In this document: positions 1 through 12,890 of the stretch, piece after piece | Layout: every line of letters begins with the position of its first letter | How positions within the stretch are numbered: the first letter of the stretch is position 1 | Assembly (NCBI GenBank): GCA_019096065.1 | Contig: JAGUCH010000001.1 | Span: 9,734,001-9,798,000 of the forward strand | Origin: Paracyclopina nana | Taxonomy: Eukaryota; Arthropoda; Copepoda; Cyclopoida; Cyclopettidae | Reading direction: 5' to 3' | DNA length: 64,000 bases | Program-made: the position numbers and the translations under genes | The notes under the pieces: generated by a model | Databases searched by the model: none | What the model was told of the DNA's origin: nothing | Seen by the model: only the letters and a program-made list of their open reading frames with translations

Positions 1-1666
1 TCCGACTGAGCGAACTTCTCGGATTGCCGCCCGATCAGCAGGGGCGTCCGATGGGGACGTTTTTTCATCCACGAAGACTGCAATAATAATGGCGAGTTTA
101 GACCACAGGCGGACCAAAAGGTAGGGAAGGAGCTTACTGCGTAATTCGAGCTTTTCTCGTACGGGCAGTGGAACACCGCATGCCGCCCGTGCACTGATGT
201 AATATTGGATACTGATACGTATTCCAGGCTCGGCTCATACGGATTTTCGCCTTCCTCAGAGATAAATACATTAATATTGGGGAGACCAATCTTTCCTTTT
301 AGCTGCTCATCGCGTTGTTCTAAAAGTGTGCAGCATCAATATACCGACTTGAAATCGCTCTCAATGAGATGCTTGCAGCGTCAAGGGATGCCTAGCTTAA
401 AATTACTTTTCAATTGTTGGCTCTCCATATTTATCTTTCTGAATTCATCAAATGAAGGCTGACCCTCAGAGATCAGCCTTACCGCCAGCTTGGGCCTTGA
501 CCAGCCTGAAGGCCATGACAAAGATGAGGCAATTCCGAAGCATTGCGAAGGACTGAAGCTCAACAAGGGCTACACCGAAGGCTAGTTAGCACAGTGTGCC
601 GAAACTCGCGGGGAAATTGACGAAACACAACCCACTTTAGTAGCAAAGTGGCTTTCTCTTTGCTCACAGATTGCTCCAAGAGTAACTTCTTCTCCTCCAG
701 GGGCCGCAAGACGGATTCAAAGAGACGTCCAAGCTTTTATTGGGTGACCCCCAAGTATTTAACGAATCTGTACAATATTTAAGAAACCTCGTCTGTGCTT
801 TTTTTCTTGCGCAAAAATTACGCTTAACCAGGCGGTACTGACGATTTTATTGGGGTCCGTTGTATTTTCAATTGTCACGGCCACTACCTTTTTCAGAAGC
901 CCCCTCTTATTGCCAGACTCTGTTGCTGCTCAGAATAGGATACATTGTTGTAGGAAGCTTTAAGAGTTCCTTTGACTTCAATCAGCTTCATGAGTATCAC
1001 TGACTAGCGCATCTATTTGCATCTCACCAGGTATTGAACTAGAATAAGCCAAAGGCGTAAAGTCGCTAGATTCTATGCGCCATCTAGCCCGGCAACTTTG
1101 CCCAGTACATCTGACATGGCTACACTACATTGGCGATCACAAATGGACTATTTTTTGGCTTTTGGTGCACTAATTCTAAAAACTTAATTGATATGACATA
1201 ATCTACGGATAAAATGGCCGCCTTTCAAGCCATAAAACCATACTCAGCTCATGCAAGCTTTTCATTGTTGAAACCAAATTTTTCTAGCCTGGCTCCGCTG
1301 GTCAGCCAATCAAATTGCCGCTAATGATCATGTGACAAGTTTCGCGCGCGACAGTTTTTCCAAATATACATGCCAAAAAGTGCCATCTTGCGAAAAAGTT
1401 TGTCCCTCCAATTGCTTATACCTTTTGGTTGCTCACTTTGTCTTTGGTAACCTTCTTCAAAAAGGTACACCAACTCGAAAACCAAAAAGTGTCAATATTA
1501 TGTTAGATTTTAGTGACCCCACGGCCAATCGCTACTCAACACTGGTTTATTCAAGATGGACTATAGAATATGGTGAGCTCGTGTCGTAGCTATACCGTAG
1601 CACTCGTCCCAACCAGAGCAGAAGATTTTGATCAAAGTCTAATGCTCTGGGCCAGACTTCACTGTG

Positions 1667-2106
1667 CACAGTGGCTCAAAATGCCTTCTAGACGCGCACG
1701 GGAAAAAACTCGTGAAATCGTAGGAGTCAATTTTCATAGGGCCGTAAGCTAAAAACTAACATTCTGGGCTCCCAAGTCCGCAAATTTCCGCATCCAATTT
1801 TGATGAATAATCATTAAATGGGATCTTATTGACCTCTCAGGCATAAAAGAAAAATTCAATTTGATACCAATCAAAAGTTATGGATGGCCAAAAATGGCTA
1901 TTCTACCATTTTTCTTGCTGAACACTTTTTCAAGCAAAGTTTGATTTCGAAGTCAAATTTGAATATGTATCTGTCAATTCAAGCCATTTTTGGCTCTTTT
2001 CATTGCCTAGAAGTCAACCTAATTAGAAATTGTAAATTGGTGGTTAAACGAGAATTCGGGCGATTTTCTCGTGCGCGTGAAAATGGCTTTTTGACCCACT
2101 GCAATG
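1667..2106. mobile_element. Non-autonomous TIR element B, copy 1
   Basis: About 440 bp bounded by terminal inverted repeats: CACAGTGGCTCAAAATGCC at the left and, in reverse complement at the right, GCAGTGGGTCAAAAAGCCAT. The interior contains paired arms such as GAGTCAATTTTCATAGG and GGGATCTTATTGACCTCTC. The same element in opposite orientation occurs at 35097-35557. No ORF. Confidence 0.65.
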
Positions 2107-2312
2107 TGCTGTGGCAAGCTTCTTGACGAAATTTTAATAGTGCTCTGTGGAATATGCATCTTCATATTTAAGAATTTAGCCATATATTGGCTCAAAATGC
2201 CAAATGAAAGAGTTGGATTTTTCTAAACATATCTGGTAGCTCAACAAAAATGCGTGAGATCAGCCGGCTTGCCAATAATTTCAAGCGAAAATTGCACCCT
2301 CCCACTTGAGCA

Positions 2313-2774
2313 CTAGATTTTGATGAGTTGAACGTTCTCAAAATTCAGTTCACAAAAACAGCCTAAAGGTGGCTTGCCGGCCGGCCTACAGTAGCACGAC
2401 ATCTGCCCATTTTTGTTCCACCATTTATTATATTACGTTACGCTATCTTTTAATTGGTACTTGGTAATTTTACCGAGAAACCAAGAACATCTCAAATTTT
2501 CGTTCCGATCAGAGCTGTAGTTTGAGCTGTACCTTTACTACCTTAGTAAAAGTTCAGCTGTTGTTCAGAACGAGATACTCTCATCAAAATTCAGTGCTCC
2601 AGGCGCGACTGGATAAGAAGAGCGCGAAACATTGACGTAAAAAGTCGCAAGAAATAACTCAACCTATTTTTAGCTATTTCGTCGACGTGAAGGGGGTGCT
2701 AATAGGCCGGCCGGCCACCTTTAGGCTGTTTTTTGGAAATGAGTTTTGAGAACGATCTACTCATCAAAATCTAG
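2313..2774. mobile_element. Palindromic MITE-like element with CCGGCCGGCC core arms
   Basis: Terminal inverted repeats CTAGATTTTGATGAG and CTCATCAAAATCTAG bound about 460 bp. Both arms continue with AACGTTCTCAAAA, then ACAGCCTAAAGGTGGC and GCCGGCCGGCCT. A single arm of the same family lies at 4429-4520. No coding capacity. Confidence 0.6.
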
Positions 2775-4428
2775 AGCTCTGCTCGCGCCCAAGCGGAGGA
2801 CGAAATAACTGCTATAGTTTCGTGATTACAAAGAAGAATTGTTCCGACAGGTTGCTCGATAGAGATAAGAGCTGATTTTGAAATTTATCATGCTAGATGG
2901 CGCCACTGTAAGGTAGTACAGCTGTTTACGCATGACGCTTTGACGGAAAAGTGTGAAAAAAAATATTTTAAGGTTACGCACTCCAATGCTGCTAAAAGTT
3001 GCCAGTATTTTCATAAAACAGCCCAAATCACTAATTACGTGATGAAAAAAGTTTTTATCTGGTAGCGCCATAAAAGCCAACATTATTAAACTCTGCTCTG
3101 ATTGGTCTAAAAAAAGGCGGAAAATTTCAAATTACATTGCAATTGAAGAACTTCAGCATTTTCCCGCTATTTTCTGCTGATTGGCCTGATTTTTTTAAAC
3201 TAAGTAGCATGAAATGTAATAGGGATCAAATATTATTTATCGAATTTTTGAGAAATCATATGGGAAGGCCAATTTTTTGGCGAATTTCGAATTGCTATTT
3301 AGCTGCCTCTGTAGTGAACATACTACACGGCTTTTCACGCTAGGGTGCGCTGACTGTGCTACGTAACAGACGCCATCGTTCCTTATTGCCCAGTTTTAAG
3401 TCTCATTTCAATTAAAGTAGAAGAGATGTAAGTTGCCTCACTTAGGTTTCATTTACTCGCCTAGAGAAATTTGTGCGTTACCATCTCGGTCCCGAAAAGC
3501 AATAAAAAATACCATAATGGCGCAAAGAAACGATTCATTTCACGCAACTTCTGCTTAACTTCTGCTTACTTAACGCATTGGATAACGCTAAAGGCGCGTT
3601 TCGTTTATTCGTATCTGGTTGAACGCCCCTCCTTCTAATTTAGGTGGATAAAAAGCTTGGACTAGGCATCAACTTGGTATACCAAGCAGCTTTGATTCAG
3701 CAGGAAACGTTCACGTATGCCGAAATAGTTTTTTTTTTGCTTTATATGCAATTGAGAACAGGCCATTGACACCGAAATCCGAGAGCTGTAAAAGTGGGCG
3801 TGGCTGTTTGAAATAGACCTCTGCTGCACTGGCATGATTTTGGGGCAAACTGGATCGTTGCCTTGCCGATGTAAGACAAGCAATATATTTTTACAAACTA
3901 CCGTACGCGCTCAAGATTGTAACAGCCTCAAATTCAGTTCTGCGCAATCATTTTTAGCCGAGGATTAGGATTGAGGCTGCCAACATTGTTGGTCCATGGA
4001 AAGATAATTAAAGGATGTTTCGCCTCGTTTTATGAAAAGAATTTACTCAAATGGTAGAAAGTGCGTTGCAAATCAGTCAATGTTATTTTGTTGGTGAACC
4101 GAGCCTTAATTTTTAGTAGTAGCAAATTAACAAAGTTTTCCTTGAGTTAGGAAAGATCTCAGTTAAAAGGGGCTTCATTTTTAGTAGGAATGGATAAGTA
4201 ATATTTCCGACACAAAAGGAAAATTCTCGGTTTCATAAAATTCAATCGGTGGTTGGTTTTTTTAAGAGAGCATAATTTTAAGCGCGAACAGTTTGTTCAC
4301 GAATTTTGCATTGATGCGTTTACTCATCGCAATGACCAGTTTCATGATTACAGTGATTTAGGGGTTGAAGTTGTTGTTTGACGCCTTCTCGCTTTCTTAA
4401 AGGTGAGAGACCATGTGAGCGAGAGCAG

Positions 4429-4520
4429 CAGATTTTGATGAGATCGAGTGAAACGTTCTCAAAACTCATATTCAAAAAACAGCCTTTAGGGGCCGGCTGG
4501 CCTACGGGGGCAGGACATCT
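4429..4520 (+). repeat. Fragment of the CCGGCCGGCC palindromic element
   Basis: One arm only: AGATTTTGATGAGATCGAG, then AACGTTCTCAAAACTCAT and AACAGCCTTTAGGGGCCGGC, then GGACATCTGCCC as in the copy at 2313-2774. Confidence 0.5.
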
Positions 4521-4643
4521 GCCCACAATTATTCCAACGTTTGTTACGCTATATTTTATTTGGAATTCGGTTATTTTACTTTATTTTGCTCCTGACATAC
4601 GACCGACCCACTTTTCAAAGGTTCCAAATTTATTGGAAATATA

Positions 4644-4804
4644 AGGGCGTTCTCATATTGGACTTTAGCTTACCAAAACCTGATTTTGGTTAACCAAAAA
4701 CTAGTTTTAGTAAAGCTCTATGTAGTGGCTACCTACCGAAAACTGGTTTTTGGTTAACCAAAATCAGGTTTTGGTAAGCTAAAGTCCAATATGAGAACGC
4801 CCTA
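4644..4804. repeat. Perfect foldback (hairpin) element, AGGGCGTTCTCATATTG family
   Basis: Two arms of about 70 bp, nearly identical in inverted orientation, joined by a short spacer: AGGGCGTTCTCATATTGGAC at the left and its complement at the right end. Inner stem contains TTAGCTTACCAAAACCTG and TTTTGGTTAACCAAAA. The transcript would fold into one long hairpin. Confidence 0.8.
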
Positions 4805-5986
4805 TAGGCTCAGCTAGTTTATCATCGTTCTTAGAGGGGGGTAACGTTCACGGAAAAAAGCCCCTGGAAAAATTGGGTGAACATGAAAAATGAGCCGAGA
4901 GGGGGTGGCTTTTTATTAAACCTGATTTCCCACTAAACGGCAAAAATTTGCTCTCGTTTTCGAGAGAAAATGCCAAGTTAGGGTGATCGTTTACTGCAAG
5001 AATGCCCAATTAATCCATGGTTTACGGCAAGATGAGGTTGCTATCGAGACTGAATCCTTGCAACGCATTTCCAACAATTTGAGTGCATTTTTGGTGAATA
5101 GCGCAGAGTTGGTGACTTTTGCATGTCGGGGGGCAGCATTTAGCCAGCACGTGTAAACAAATGATTTTTGTGACACTTCTGATGGACGGTACTTATGATT
5201 AATATATGGCAAGGAAGGATTCTACAGTGGCATGCTATTTGAGCCTGTCAATTAAAACTACTGCTCAGCTCAGCTAGCTTACATCGATGAAAAATTCTCT
5301 TGACGACTAAAGGTTATTTGCAATCATCAGAAACGTTCAACTTTGCTGTCACTGTAGCCTTACTGCGATGTGTAAAAGGTGGTTAAGTTGCATGCATATG
5401 TTCCAATAATCAGGTTGTTTTTCAGGGGGGACTGGTGTGTGTGTGTGCGCATCGTAAATAATTAACGAGGCAATTTTCGACCTTATTTCCAAGCTGAGCT
5501 GCTATGACGGCAGCAGCTCCAAGGGGACTCAAAATCTAGGGTAAAAAGACTTCTTAGCGCGCTAGTTTTTTTTTCTTAAGGCAAAGCAACAAACGGGTCG
5601 GTTTTTCTTTTTTTCTTAGAGGCTTGAGCTGCTGCGACGTTTCGTTGGATTATTTGGGTGAGTCAGAGGTTTCAGAGCAATGGTAGTGGCAATGCTAGAT
5701 AAATATTTGTCCCCATGTGAATTCCCACAGTGGCGTTCCTTCTTCGCTATGGTCAAATAGTCCACGGTATTTGACAAGGAGATCGCTTCAAGTTCCCCCC
5801 AGATTTGTCGCCGTGCCGTGGACAAATACTATTGTGCTATTTTTATTTCGAGCATGAACTTATTGCGTCGAGAAACCGGTAATTTCAACCCTGGTTGCAA
5901 TTGGAGAGCCCAGCCGTTTGACTAAACAGTTGGCACTCCTTCGTGGGCATCAGCATTAATTAAGGGCAGTGCTATTTGCATACTGA

Positions 5987-6140
5987 AGCCCGGTTCCAAC
6001 AAGGAAAATCAGCATAGTCAGGAGACGTAACTTGACTTTTTAGCACAGTCAGGTCACAGCTAGCTCGCGCGCTCAGCTCAACCTGACTTAACTGGTTTAC
6101 TGTACTATACTATGCTGATATCCCGTGTTGGAACCGGGCT
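5987..6140. mobile_element. MITE family A (TIR AGCCCGGTTCCAACA), copy 1
   Basis: 154 bp with 15 bp terminal inverted repeats AGCCCGGTTCCAACA and TGTTGGAACCGGGCT. Inside are CAGTCAGGTCACAGCTAGC and GCGCGCTCAGCTCAACC, a partly palindromic core. Other copies are at 7720, 7750 (nested), 23109, 27787 and 34865. Confidence 0.85.
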
Positions 6141-7719
6141 TGCGATCCCCGACCGCGCGCAATAGAAATCCACGCGGATTAACGTGATTCTTTTTGTGTG
6201 TGCGGTGCTCCTGGCATCAAAAGTGTATCGAGATGCTGCCATATTAGTTTTAGTTGGCTTTCCTCCTTGTTGTGAACGTTGCAGCCAGCTCAGAGAGCAA
6301 GTAGATCAATGATCTATCATTTTCTCTGTTTCTGCCAATACTGTGCGGATTATGGATGTTCACCCTAAGCTAAAAGTGATGGCTACAATGATGAACTGTA
6401 TTGTGGCATGGTACAAAAAGGAATGGCACCACTAGCCATAGACGGCACGCAATGCCAGCTTAGATCAGCTGGTGGCAAACTGACTCAAACGCTCCGACGA
6501 AACAAAAATTCGAAAGTGGAGTTAGAGTGACTAATCGAGCTTTTAGTTATGATATCAGTGCCCGCAAATTGCGCCCAATTTTCATAAAAAATGTCTGCTC
6601 TGATAATCATGAAACTACCCACTCTTTAAGACGAAATCACTACGTTGCTTTTCATTAAGTTTGGGCTATATTTCTTCCTATGTGGTTAATCAACTAATTA
6701 AGCTCGGTTGCTGCACATAGTATGTTTATCAATATAAACCAGCAAGATTGAGCAAGCTTTCCTTGATGATTCATGTCAGGTCTGTTTAAAAACCTAGTCG
6801 GGCTAGAGTCACAATAACTGTTATTTAACTGCAATCATCACGAATAATTCTCCCACATTTTGGGTGGTTTCACTTCGTTTTGAATGACGCTTAAGGGCGT
6901 CGTGCGTCGGTTCTTCGTCAATACCGATGTTGCATCCACATCGTTACTTTTCCTTTTTTGCCCCTCTTTTTTGCGCAGCGGTACGTGTTGAAAAACTGCA
7001 TTAAGAAAGCAGTTTTTGCCACTTCCCATCCGTGTCTTGCTTTGTCATCTCAACAAAGTACTGCGTGTCTGGAACTTGCTAAGCACAATCTAATCATCTT
7101 CACTGTTGCTGTGAGGTCCATGGGTTTTGCCTAGAAGTTCTTCTTTTTTGGGCTTCTAGCAAGCTATGCTATGGTGAGCCAACTCTCGAAAAAGTGCAAA
7201 AACGAGCTCAAGAATCCCTTGGGAGCAATACTTCGAGATCGACACACAATATTGAACATAACAGTAAAACATGAAGACCGTCGAATTCCCCATAATGCAT
7301 GCATCTTCATTCGTCAGCACATCGAAAGGTGTTTGACCCCTTTAGGGCTTGGCTAAGGGGGCGCAAAAAAGGGGGACGATTCAACAATGTCCGATCAATG
7401 GTAAATAAAATGATCTCTTTCGTTCAAAATCTCCAGGCCAATCGAAGATGAGCTCACAAAAAAAAAACAATTAAAGATCCTTAGTTTTTTTCCAAGATCT
7501 TTACTCAAGTTAGCAGCTTTTCCTTCTGACTCGACGTGTGAATTATTGATTAATTTGGCAATCTTTTCATCTAGCCATTACGTAATTACGTAAGCTCCTC
7601 GTTTCTAATGACATTCAGTAATTGGCTTTCCCGATTCAAAGTAAAAAAGCAGACCAGCTTGGTAAATAGCAGCAATTCAGTCCAATGCACGAATGCAAAC
7701 ATGAGCCAAATGCTACTAT

Positions 7720-8030
7720 AGCCCGGTTCCAACACGGGATATCAGCATAAGCCCGGTTCCAACTATGAAAATCAGTATAGTATGGACACCTTACTTATAC
7801 TTATAAGTATAGTATGGTGCCTGCTAGCTCGCGCGCTCAGCTGTACCATACTATACTGGTTAATCGTACTTATACTATACTTATTTTGTTGTTGGAACCG
7901 GGCTATAGTGTAGTACGGTAAACCAGTTAAGTCAGGTCGAGCTGAGCGCACGAGCTAGCTGTGACCTGATTGTGCTAAAATGTCAAGTTACGTCTCTTGA
8001 CCTGCTGATTTTCCTTGTTGGAACCGGGCT
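7720..8030. mobile_element. MITE family A, copy 2, split by a nested copy
   Basis: The outer element starts AGCCCGGTTCCAACACGGG and ends TTGTTGGAACCGGGCT. At position 7750 it is interrupted by a second family member and resumes at 7905. Without the insert it has the usual length of about 155 bp. Confidence 0.85.
7750..7904. mobile_element. MITE family A variant nested in copy 2
   Basis: 155 bp with the same termini but a divergent interior (TATGGACACC and ACTTATACTTATAAG). It is flanked on both sides by ATA, consistent with a 3 bp target duplication, as in PIF/Harbinger-type elements. Confidence 0.75.
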
Positions 8031-8572
8031 ATAGTCTCGGAAACCATTGTGAAACATAGCAAGCAGGCTGCAAGTTGGATAGGTCACATGAGGGTTGTTA
8101 AACCATTCTGCTGCAAACGGTATTAATCAGCAAAAGATTAATAAAAAGCAGGATGGCTCAAGACGTTTTGTTCTTGGGTATCGTGATATAAATACGAAAT
8201 ACTCTCTTTTTCAGCGTCAGACTGCACTGCAGATTGCGTTAACTTAGTTTGCTGAGCATATGCTCACTACGGTTCTACAGACATCTAAACTATAACATTT
8301 GGCGCCATCTAGCAAAAAAACGTTCCAACGGATCCAGGCATAAGTCTTGCGGAGGAAGCGATTCAATTTTTATGCACATTCTTTCTGAATTGCTCCTCCA
8401 ATTCTCATTTGCCTTGTTAATGAAAAAAAAACTTAACTAGAATATTTAGAGGATTTATTCCAGGCTTCAGTAATTGTCAATTTTTAAATCAAAAATCAAA
8501 GTGTGTGGTGGAAATTTTAGACAATAATCATTGATTGGGTCCAAAAATCGAACTGTAAGCATGTGTCATTAA

Positions 8573-8803
8573 TAGGGTGTTCATCTATGCCTCGTTTCCT
8601 TAAAATCTTACGACAGCCTTAAACGAAATGCTTAAGTTTTCCGATGAATCAAAACATTTCTGGCTCATATGACCAAAAGAGGTCGGAAAAGTGGTCTAAT
8701 TGAAGCTATGAAAAGTGAGTAAAAATGATCAGTTCTGAATTAGGAAGCTTAAGTAAAACGCAATTTAACGGAAGGAAAAAAATTCCTTGGTAGGCGAACA
8801 CAG
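8573..8803. mobile_element. Element C, uninterrupted copy
   Basis: About 230 bp, starting TAGGGTGTTCATCTATGCC and ending GGTAGGCGAACACAG; the termini form an imperfect inverted repeat. A diverged copy at 34754-35590 contains two further insertions, so this copy shows the empty sites. Confidence 0.6.
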
Positions 8804-9088
8804 CATAAATATTTACGCTGCATTGCAGTCGATTCGAGCAATCGTTTGTAGAAAAAGCCAATTTGTGGATTGGCAGGAACCAAAGAAACTTTTCAGGTAG
8901 CGATGACTACTTCCGCTTGCCAGACAAAATAGTCCCAGAAACAACGCTTGGAAGACCCTATGTCAATGTTATGATTTGTTTTTCGATTTAATTAATTTCT
9001 GAAAATCCTGTTGTTCACAGGCCATTTTTTATCATAACAACCGAAGCAATCAATCATCTTGAGGAGGCTGAGATGAAAATAGTTAGAC

Positions 9089-9655
9089 CAGCCCCATCTC
9101 GTACGGCTATTCTTGACGGAACAAAGAGACATAAAATCACGAAATCTGTTCGTCATAACTGCGGCGGCGCTGCTATCACTAAAAGAGGGAACAAAAGTAG
9201 AAAGTAATGCAGATGCTGGAGCTAACGATTTCTAATATTATTCCCTTAGAATCTTTCGTTTTGAAATGCAATTTTTGCCTGGATATGATTATCAATTTAT
9301 AATAAAATCAACTTTAACTTCAATGACATTGAATTTTCTAGCGCAAGCTTTAAAAAAATGAAGGGCTACTATCAGCAACTTTGCTACTTTTCTCATCTAC
9401 TCCTTTAAATCCAATGTGGCTAATTTTTGCTGAAACTGTTTTGTTTTGAAGTGAGTGTTGCCAGATTTTTTTTTACTTCTCAAAAGGCCTTTATTTTGGC
9501 GTTTTCTGTGAAAATCTGGCAAAAATGAAAATGTTATTATTGAAAAAATTCACAGGGTTCAATTTTTTTTCGTCAGACGGGGTACCACATGTAGTCCGAC
9601 AGCTCATAGAAGTGAAGCTCAGCTAGTATGTCACCTTATATTATAGATCATCTTG
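9089..9655. mobile_element. hAT-like non-autonomous element, copy 1 (8 bp target duplication)
   Basis: 567 bp beginning CAGCCCCATCTCGTACGG and ending TATAGATCATCTTG, flanked by AGTTAGAC at 9081-9088 and 9656-9663. A copy about 90% identical by eye is at 61010-61553 with its own, different 8 bp duplication. CA...TG ends and 8 bp duplications suit hAT; the TIRs are very short or decayed. No transposase. Confidence 0.8.
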
Positions 9656-12600
9656 AGTTAGACGCTATTCGTAAAGTTCATTGCCTATAAGGAAAATAAA
9701 ACTTTCTTTTCATCGGTGCTATTGCCGTGGCGGTAGGTAGTCGCATCATGCGTATGTATGTCCTAAGGGACAGGTTCACTTTGTTTATGGTATTCGAAAC
9801 TGGATACAAGTTGACGACTACTCAATATTGCATGGGAGAAGAATGGATGATTTGAGCTAACTTTATGAGCCGGGCTGCGGAAGTTTGGCAAAGTCTAGCT
9901 GCTTTGATGTATTTGGAAGTAAGCTTTGAGATGAAAATTAAGGCCAATTGTTGAAAAAAGCCAAGTGAAATAAGATTTGAGGCAGTCATTGCTTCCAAGT
10001 TTGCCAGCTCATGGATGATTTAATGCTTCATTTTTTTGTGGTGAGATTTTGGCTGTAATCCAAACAAGTGATTTTGCAACTGACCCAAAATCTAAATGTA
10101 GGGTGACCATTTTTCGATTACAAAATTCCTGCTAACCAATATGTTTGTAGCCTTTCGGACCGTTTTAGCAACATCGCGCGTGTACCCACGATAGCTGCGC
10201 TCTCATTTTCTATAGTGCGCGCGTGCATCTGACGTAGTAGGTTGAGGTTGTCAGTTAAGGCGCGTTCGTCCGGCGATCAGGTACAGAGTAAAAATTCTAC
10301 CTGTCCAAAGCTGAGCTTCCCAAAAAGTGGGCAACAGGCTTCCAAAGGAGAAAAACATAAACAAGCATTAAGGACATTGAAGCTTGATATAAAAGTGAAA
10401 CAGCCGTTTTCTCCCTATATCTTGCAGGTAAAAATAATAGACAGTTTGCCTTTCTTCCATTATGCACACTTTTCATGGCTGCTTGAATTTCAAAAATGCT
10501 TTTTGTAACTTCACTTACGTGCTTTTACCTTGCTTCGAGGGAGGACGAAAAATGTTAGAGACGGAGAGTGTTTATGACATTTTCATTTGACTGTAAAATT
10601 GATCGAGCATCTGACTTTCAGAAGCAGGCAAAGCAAAAAACTGGTTTTAATGGATTTCATTTGTCTTGAACGTTCATTAATGTGTGTTCGAAGCCAAGTT
10701 TCCCTGGCAGTTTCAATACGCCATCATTTCCTTTGTACGTGAGGCTAATTATAGCCTTTCTATGGCTGCACAGAGATAATGCACAATGAGCAAAATCAAA
10801 GCATTCATGGCCCAACCCCTTTTATGATGTGCATACACCATGTAATTAGCATGATTTTTGGACCAACAAGAGATGTCAAAATATTTTGGTATCATATAAC
10901 ATTATGGCACTGGTTGTTTACCCTCCATACATTCTCTGGTTACAAAAGTGACTGGCATCTATAGCAAATAGAAAGTTCGTCAGATTGATGCCAATATTGC
11001 TCATTTTTGTTGCCACCATCTGCTTCATGTCTGAGATAATATTGCTAGTAGCGGGAGATGTGAAAATAGTGGATCCATTTAGCATATCATTTTTTGCTTT
11101 CATCATTGGCAGCTTTGCGATTGCCAACTTTCAACTGGAATAGCTCTCAAGTTTTTATCGGCAAAAAATGGGCGGGAAGCAGCTTAAATCAAACTGGAGT
11201 GTAAAAGAGCCAGAACAGTTGCAACAAAAGATTGGACAAAAAGGCTATTAAACAATTTTGTGTAAATTGCCTTGATTACTCTTTCTTAAAAGAAATGCTG
11301 GTGATTGAGACCAGTATTTTTTGCGTGAATTTAAGGAGAATTGGTTGTAAAGATGTTTGTAGATCTCATGTTTGCTTGATGCTAAAACAATAACCGATAG
11401 AAGAGAGCGGGCGAGGGAGCAAAGCAAAAGTAGCAAATGTCATCACCAACTAACGCTTGTGCACACTCGTCTCGATTGCACTGTGCGAACCTGAGCAATT
11501 AGCCAGGACGTTGCTAGATTTTAGCTTGATAAACATAAAGTAGCCTCAACTTAGAAGGCAGTCAAAATTAGAGCAGTTGGATTTTTTGTTGCTCTTATCC
11601 GACTGTGGCTGAACGTGCTTCGCTGAAAGGTTGGCCTCGAGGCCAAAAAGGAAAAGGGATGCATATTGCTCAGAGTGGTAAGGCTAGGTTGACAGCTCTA
11701 ATGGCATAATGTAGGTAATGCAGAAACCAAGTAGCTAATTTAGTATTAGGATACTGCATCCATTTTTGGCAATCGCGCAGGGTGGGCCCTACAGCATTGA
11801 TGTTTTCTGTGCGATCTAGCTGTCAAGAATATGCTTTACAATATGGCTTTTGACGCCAAAAGAGCACACATACGAATCCCAATCATCGCACAAGTCACAG
11901 GTGATCGCTGTTTTCAATTCGTGACATGACGAATAGGATTTTTTTCTGTTGGACGGACTTATGGCAGGAATCAGTACATGGAAAATTAATTCACTACGCC
12001 AGCGCATGTTTGTGATTTTCTAATCATCTTGTCAATGTGAGCGCCCAAGATTTTCATTGAAATTCATGATTTTGATATCATGGCATTATTCTTGGTATTT
12101 GACATGTTCCACAAATCGGTATAATCATGGTCAATAGGATCGTCAAAATGTTTTGCTTTTTTGCCATCCCACCCCCCAAAAATGGAGGAATTTGATCAAT
12201 ATTCCACTTGCATTGCTGCTAATGCATTTGGCGTTGCCACCTGGCCCCATATTTATTCTAGAGTATCAAGTTTTGTGCTGGCCATCATCATGTAAAATAA
12301 ACTGCACCAAATGATCTATTTTCCCCCTATACCATTATATTGTAGGAAACACGTGAGGCTACAAAAGCGATTGATTTTTTGCTTCTCGAACACCGAATTT
12401 CGATGGTGTGCGCCTTGCAACAAGATAAGGCAAATCGGGATTTTAATTGGCAGCTTTGCTGAGTGGCTGCAGCAATCAACAAACATAGCATCTTAGGCTA
12501 CAAAAGAAGGTGCATTATTTGGCCACCACCTGCTTGTGTTTACCTCAGGAAATTAGTGGGGTTAATCAATTGTGAGAGAAAGATGGCCCATTTCAGTTCG

Positions 12601-12890
12601 GACCCATTCCGACGATGCAATTTTTTTTGTGTGTTTTGGGGCGTGTTGCGCCGAGGCCGCAATTTCGAGTTTCACTCACGTACCAGTAGATACATGGAAT
12701 AATAGAACAAGCGGACGCATGATCAAAAAATGAATGATTTGAACTGCTCGCATTTTTCGAGAGCTGCACTCAAAGTAGCATTTTGCTTTAACTTATAATC
12801 TCATTTCCCCTCGGTTGACATGAAAGATGCGCGCGGCATTTGACAAGTCAAGCGAGAATAATGCTGAAATTGATGCATTTTTGTTTCAGA

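Larger units (their letters stand above)
1..12780. other. Gene-poor, repeat-bearing stretch
   Basis: No ORF here has coding character; open frames are under 90 codons and match nothing I recognise. Identified contents are a TIR element at 1667-2106, a palindromic element at 2313-2774 with a fragment at 4429-4520, a perfect foldback at 4644-4804, a GT-rich microsatellite near 5437-5450, MITE copies at 5987-6140 and 7720-8030, element C at 8573-8803 and a hAT-like element at 9089-9655. From about 9.7 to 12.8 kb I see no repeats of note; it may contain 5' regulatory sequence or a UTR exon of lachesin. Confidence 0.6.

Noticed and set aside
5987..6140. Nuclear-receptor half sites (AGGTCA) inside MITE A
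   Set aside because: TCAGGTCACA occurs in most copies, so svp binding is conceivable, but a single half site is too common to claim.
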